Positions 61,048 to 64,000 of a stretch of 64,000 nucleotides of DNA are shown in pieces. How positions within the stretch are numbered: the stretch's first letter is position 1; each line of letters begins with the position of its first letter. The position numbers were made by a program, and so were the translations under genes. The notes under the pieces are model-generated. The model was not told the DNA's origin. It was given only the letters and a program-made list of their open reading frames with translations, and did not search any database. Source of the stretch: Nannobrachium achirus (taxonomy: Eukaryota > Chordata > Actinopteri > Myctophiformes > Myctophidae); NCBI GenBank assembly GCA_963921795.1, contig OY997644.1:2124458-2188457 (forward strand), written 5' to 3'.

Positions 61048-61167
61048 ACGTCACACGTCACACCTTTGCCCTGCTCATATCTCCGCATCAGTATATAGGG
61101 CTTGTTTGTTTATTGTATGACATCACGCCACATCATCAGCTGTGGACTCTGTGATGTCATCGTATCT

Positions 61168-62095
61168 CCATATATGGCCATCTCCGTATATGGAGATATA
61201 AGTCGTCCATGCCCAAGTATGGGCTGGTGAGGTCAGACTTTGTGTGATGCGTAGGTTATCTCCATATATGGAGATTCAACATTCCAGGCAATGCTCTCTT
61301 CCCTGGTGTGCGTTGCTGTGGCAACAGTCAGTTGTTGCTGGTATATATGTATACGTGTAACGCCTGATACTGTGGTGATGTGTCACTGTGACATCACAGG
61401 TGACATCGCAGTGATGTCAGATACTCAGAGCAGGGATCTTCATATATGGGCATAAAAGGGATTCTGTTAGGGATCTCCATATATGGGCATAAAGGGATTA
61501 GTGATGTCAGTTACTCAGAGCAGGGATCTCCATATATGGGCATAAAAGGGATTCAGTCAGATACTCAGAGCAGGGATCTCCATATATGGGCATAAAAGGG
61601 ATTCTGTTAGGGATCTCCATATATGGGCATAAAAGGGATTAGTGATGTCAGATACTCAGAGCAGGGATCTCCATATATGGGCATAAAAGGGATTCAGTCA
61701 GATACTCAGAGCAGGGATCTCCATATATGGGCATAAAAGGGATTCTGTTAGGGATCTCCATCCATATATGGGCATAAAAGGGATTGTATCCCAGGACTGT
61801 GTGATGTCATCATATCTCCATATATGGAGACATAAGTTGCTCATGCCCAAATATGGGCTGGTGAGGTCAGACTTAGTGTGATGCGTAGGTTATCTCCATA
61901 TATGGAGATTTAACTTCAATGAGTATATAAGACCGGCATTATCTACCGACAGCTGCTATAAGCCAACCCTGGCGATAAGGTCTGAGTCGAAGAAATGCTT
62001 CTTTCCTGGCAAGAATTGCCCCTTTATACTGTAGGGCTCGTTTGGGTATTGTATGACATCACGCCACATCACCACATCATCGGCTCCATATATGG
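61168..62095. repeat. Minisatellite with twelve CArG boxes
   Basis: CCATATATGG occurs twelve times (first bases 61168, 61262, 61477, 61530, 61580, 61617, 61671, 61721, 61762, 61818, 61896, 62086). Most lie in units of GGGATCTCCATATATGGGCA plus TAAAAGGGATT between 61430 and 61790; outer ones lie in the palindrome TCTCCATATATGGAGA. Confidence 0.95.
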
Positions 62096-62344
62096 AGATT
62101 CAACTTCAATGAGTAACCATGGCAAACTGTCAACTGCCCGTATGTCTTGATAATTGGGTAAACAGTTGGTTAGTAGGGTAAACCTTCAATGATTTTGACA
62201 TCTTGTTACTAATCTGTCGGTAGATAATGCCGGTCTTATATAATGGTCATTTGTGTACGGTGTGATGTCATACTGATGTCAGCAGTGTGACAGGAGATAA
62301 GCGACCAACGGTCGCTTATCTCCCGATTAGGGAGTCTTACTGGT

Positions 62345-62507
62345 ACAAGGCTGTTGCACAAAAGTAGTGAAAACAGCAGATCTACAAGCACACAACGCCT
62401 CGCGGTGCGAGGCGTTGTGCGCTTGTAGATCGGCTGTTTTCACTAGTTTAAATCATTTTTAAAATGGTTTTGGACATACAAGGTTTCCACCCGACAATGA
62501 CGAAATA
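62345..62507 (+). mobile_element. ATATCGTC MITE, left end missing
   Basis: Right end CCACCCGACAATGACG; hairpin at 62366-62445 with centre CTCGCGGTGCGAG. Confidence 0.8.
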
Positions 62508-63157
62508 TAACTCATGTAGTTAGCCCACTGACTTGTCACTTGTCATGATCTGAAATGGCAAATCTTTGAGTAGCAGCAGCACTATCTCTCTCTATAGCGC
62601 GCAATGAGGGCCTCTACAACTCTTTTTCCTGGGCTGAATCAGGGGCCCAGCACGTCCCTGCCATTAAGTGTCATGATCCACAAGGAATCCAGGGAAAATT
62701 GTTTTGATGTACGTCCTACGGTTCAAGAGTTATAGGCCAAAACATGAAGTGGGCTGCTGTAGTGCCACCATGAGAAGATTTGAAAAATCTGTAATGGTGT
62801 TTCTTGTGACAGACCACCTGTAACGTGGGGGTTTTCTAGGTTTTTATTTTGAAAGGCTTCCTGCCTACAGGAACTTGTCGGCCTGAAATTGTGTAATGAT
62901 TAATGAGATCAAGTTCACCTGGTGCCTGGACACCCAGGAAGGGCTGAAGATGCCTGCAGCAAACTTTTAAAGGGGACTTGGTGGTTGAGGAGCGAGAGAC
63001 AGCACAATGTTTTAAATACAGAACGGACGGTCAAGGAAACATGGCCAAATGGAAGGAAGGACGGACAATATGAAGGACATTGTGAGTTTCCATGATCAAT
63101 TAGAATGCTGATCTATAATGCTGGATTTGGTTGAAATGTGTTGGTTTAAATGTAGTT
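62508..63157. other. No gene recognised
   Basis: The first 150 bp repeat sequence seen at 36120-36260 (upstream of the LINE fragment). The rest shows no exon or transposon end. Confidence 0.5.
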
Positions 63158-63659
63158 TTAACACCCAAGGGGCCAAACTCGTTCAGTAACGAGATAAGGC
63201 CACTAGAGGTCACTCTGCCAAAAGGAGTTGTCTCGGTCCTCAACGAGACAACAAAGGGTTAACTGTGCAGCGTGCTGCGCGCATGTTGTGTTGTATGTGA
63301 ATGACCCTGGTCCATACGTCATACCGTGGCTCGCAGAGACACAGAATGGATGGTCTAGGCTGCATTGACTTCCATTCTAGGCTGAAACATAAAAACAGCT
63401 TTATCTATGAATGAGGTGCAAAGAACGCCAGGGAAGCAGAGATCTGCTTGTTTTCACGGCTACACTTTGGTGGTCGGCCCCGGTTTGGATTTTAGTTTCG
63501 CGAGCGTTTGTAAACAAATGGATTATCTTCCTCAATCGTCAGTGGACACTCACGTGCACACGCACGAAGCTTCCGAGGCTCTTCAAAATTAAAGCGTAAG
63601 TGAACGACGGCAGCAGCAACAGCTAGAAATGTTAGAAACCTTGGCTTCCCATGTGTTAA
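63158..63659 (+). mobile_element. TTAA-target MITE, TTAACAC ends (copy 3)
   Basis: TTAACACCCAAGGGG at the left and CCCATGTGTTAA at the right, with the same internal 500 bp as copies 1 and 2. The inner GGGTTAAC at about 63257 repeats the terminal motif. Confidence 0.88.
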
Positions 63660-64000
63660 TAGGGTTTGTATTTTTCAGTTGGAACAGAGGGACATGTCAT
63701 GGTCAAGGGAAATGTAGTGCCCAGCTGGAAGGGGAACAAGGTGACTGTTTATTGTTTATCAAACTTGTATTGTTCACTGTTCATTTCTGATCTTATTGTT
63801 GGTTTTATTGTCTGAGCTTTCTGTGATTTATGTATGATAAGTAATGTAGCTATGAGTTTTATGTCAAATGTATTATGATTCAATTTGTATTGATGGCTTA
63901 TTGATTTATGTATTTGTTTGTTCCCATGCAGTTTTCACGTTGAGACACCAAATAAAATGTTAAACTCATCAGTCGAGCTTCACCCTTTGTTATGGCCAGC
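63660..64000. other. No gene recognised
   Basis: AT-rich DNA with AATAAAATGT near the end; nothing assignable. Confidence 0.4.

Noticed and set aside
61430..61790. CRISPR-like regularly spaced repeats
   Set aside because: The DNA is vertebrate, spacers are themselves repeated, and the pattern is a higher-order minisatellite.
55290..64000. ADAMTS7 metalloprotease exons
   Set aside because: No HExxHxxGxxHD or preceding disintegrin exon was recognised; the intron is filled with repeats.

Overview
The window is vertebrate DNA, almost certainly from a teleost fish. It holds one recognisable protein gene split into small exons by multi-kilobase introns. The introns are packed with short non-autonomous DNA transposons (hAT-like, TTAA-target, PIF/Harbinger-like, Helitron-like), tRNA-derived SINEs, L2/CR1-type LINE scraps and very dense dinucleotide microsatellites. 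No bacterial, phage or CRISPR content is seen. Species cannot be named from the sequence alone.

The gene is on the minus strand (55289 down to 6572) and is an ADAMTS7 orthologue. Thirteen exons can be placed to the base by splice sites, reading phase and protein similarity. They join into an uninterrupted 3,519-nt (1,173-codon) reading frame. In order the exons encode the end of the disintegrin-like domain, TSR1, the Cys-rich domain, the spacer, TSR2-4, a 550-codon exon carrying most of TSR4 plus the Ser/Thr/Pro-rich mucin domain, then TSR5, TSR6 and TSR7. The signal peptide, propeptide and metalloprotease exons must lie above 55.3 kb, probably beyond the window. TSR8 and the PLAC domain must lie below 6.5 kb, probably beyond position 1. 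The catalytic domain is therefore not visible.

Layout (plus-strand order): 1-6.5 kb repeats; 6.57-6.72 TSR7; 7-12.9 kb nested MITEs; 12.98-13.15 TSR6; 13.2-17.7 kb repeats including a Helitron-like element; 17.74-17.89 TSR5; 18-19 kb foldback element and SINE; 19.08-20.73 mucin exon; 20.8-22.3 kb nested TTAA elements; 22.44-22.65 TSR3/4; 23.6-24.7 kb element with an 11-bp target duplication; 24.8-29.3 kb TTAA MITEs and a composite repeat; 29.35-29.48 TSR2; 29.5-31.0 kb two transposons in the TSR2 acceptor region; 32.19-32.33 spacer/TSR2; 33-42 kb hATs, a 1.33-kb tandem duplication and a Helitron-like element; 43.04-43.29 spacer exon with a duplicated decoy acceptor; 46.43, 49.02, 50.54, 53.18 and 55.20 kb the remaining exons; 56-64 kb SINE, MITEs and a minisatellite with twelve CArG boxes.

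Two themes stand out. First, a roughly 50-85-bp palindromic hairpin with a shared arm (core GATCTACAAGC, flanked by AAAATAGC or AAAACAGC) recurs about 30 times. It sits inside several otherwise unrelated transposon families, and its centre varies while staying self-complementary. This is the best candidate for something undescribed. Second, several coding exons have splice signals touched by repeats: a transposon has split the TSR2 acceptor, a (CT)n tract is the polypyrimidine tract of a Cys-rich exon, the TSR7 exon lies between complementary (UG)n and (CA)n tracts, and a second copy of a spacer-exon acceptor lies in its upstream intron.
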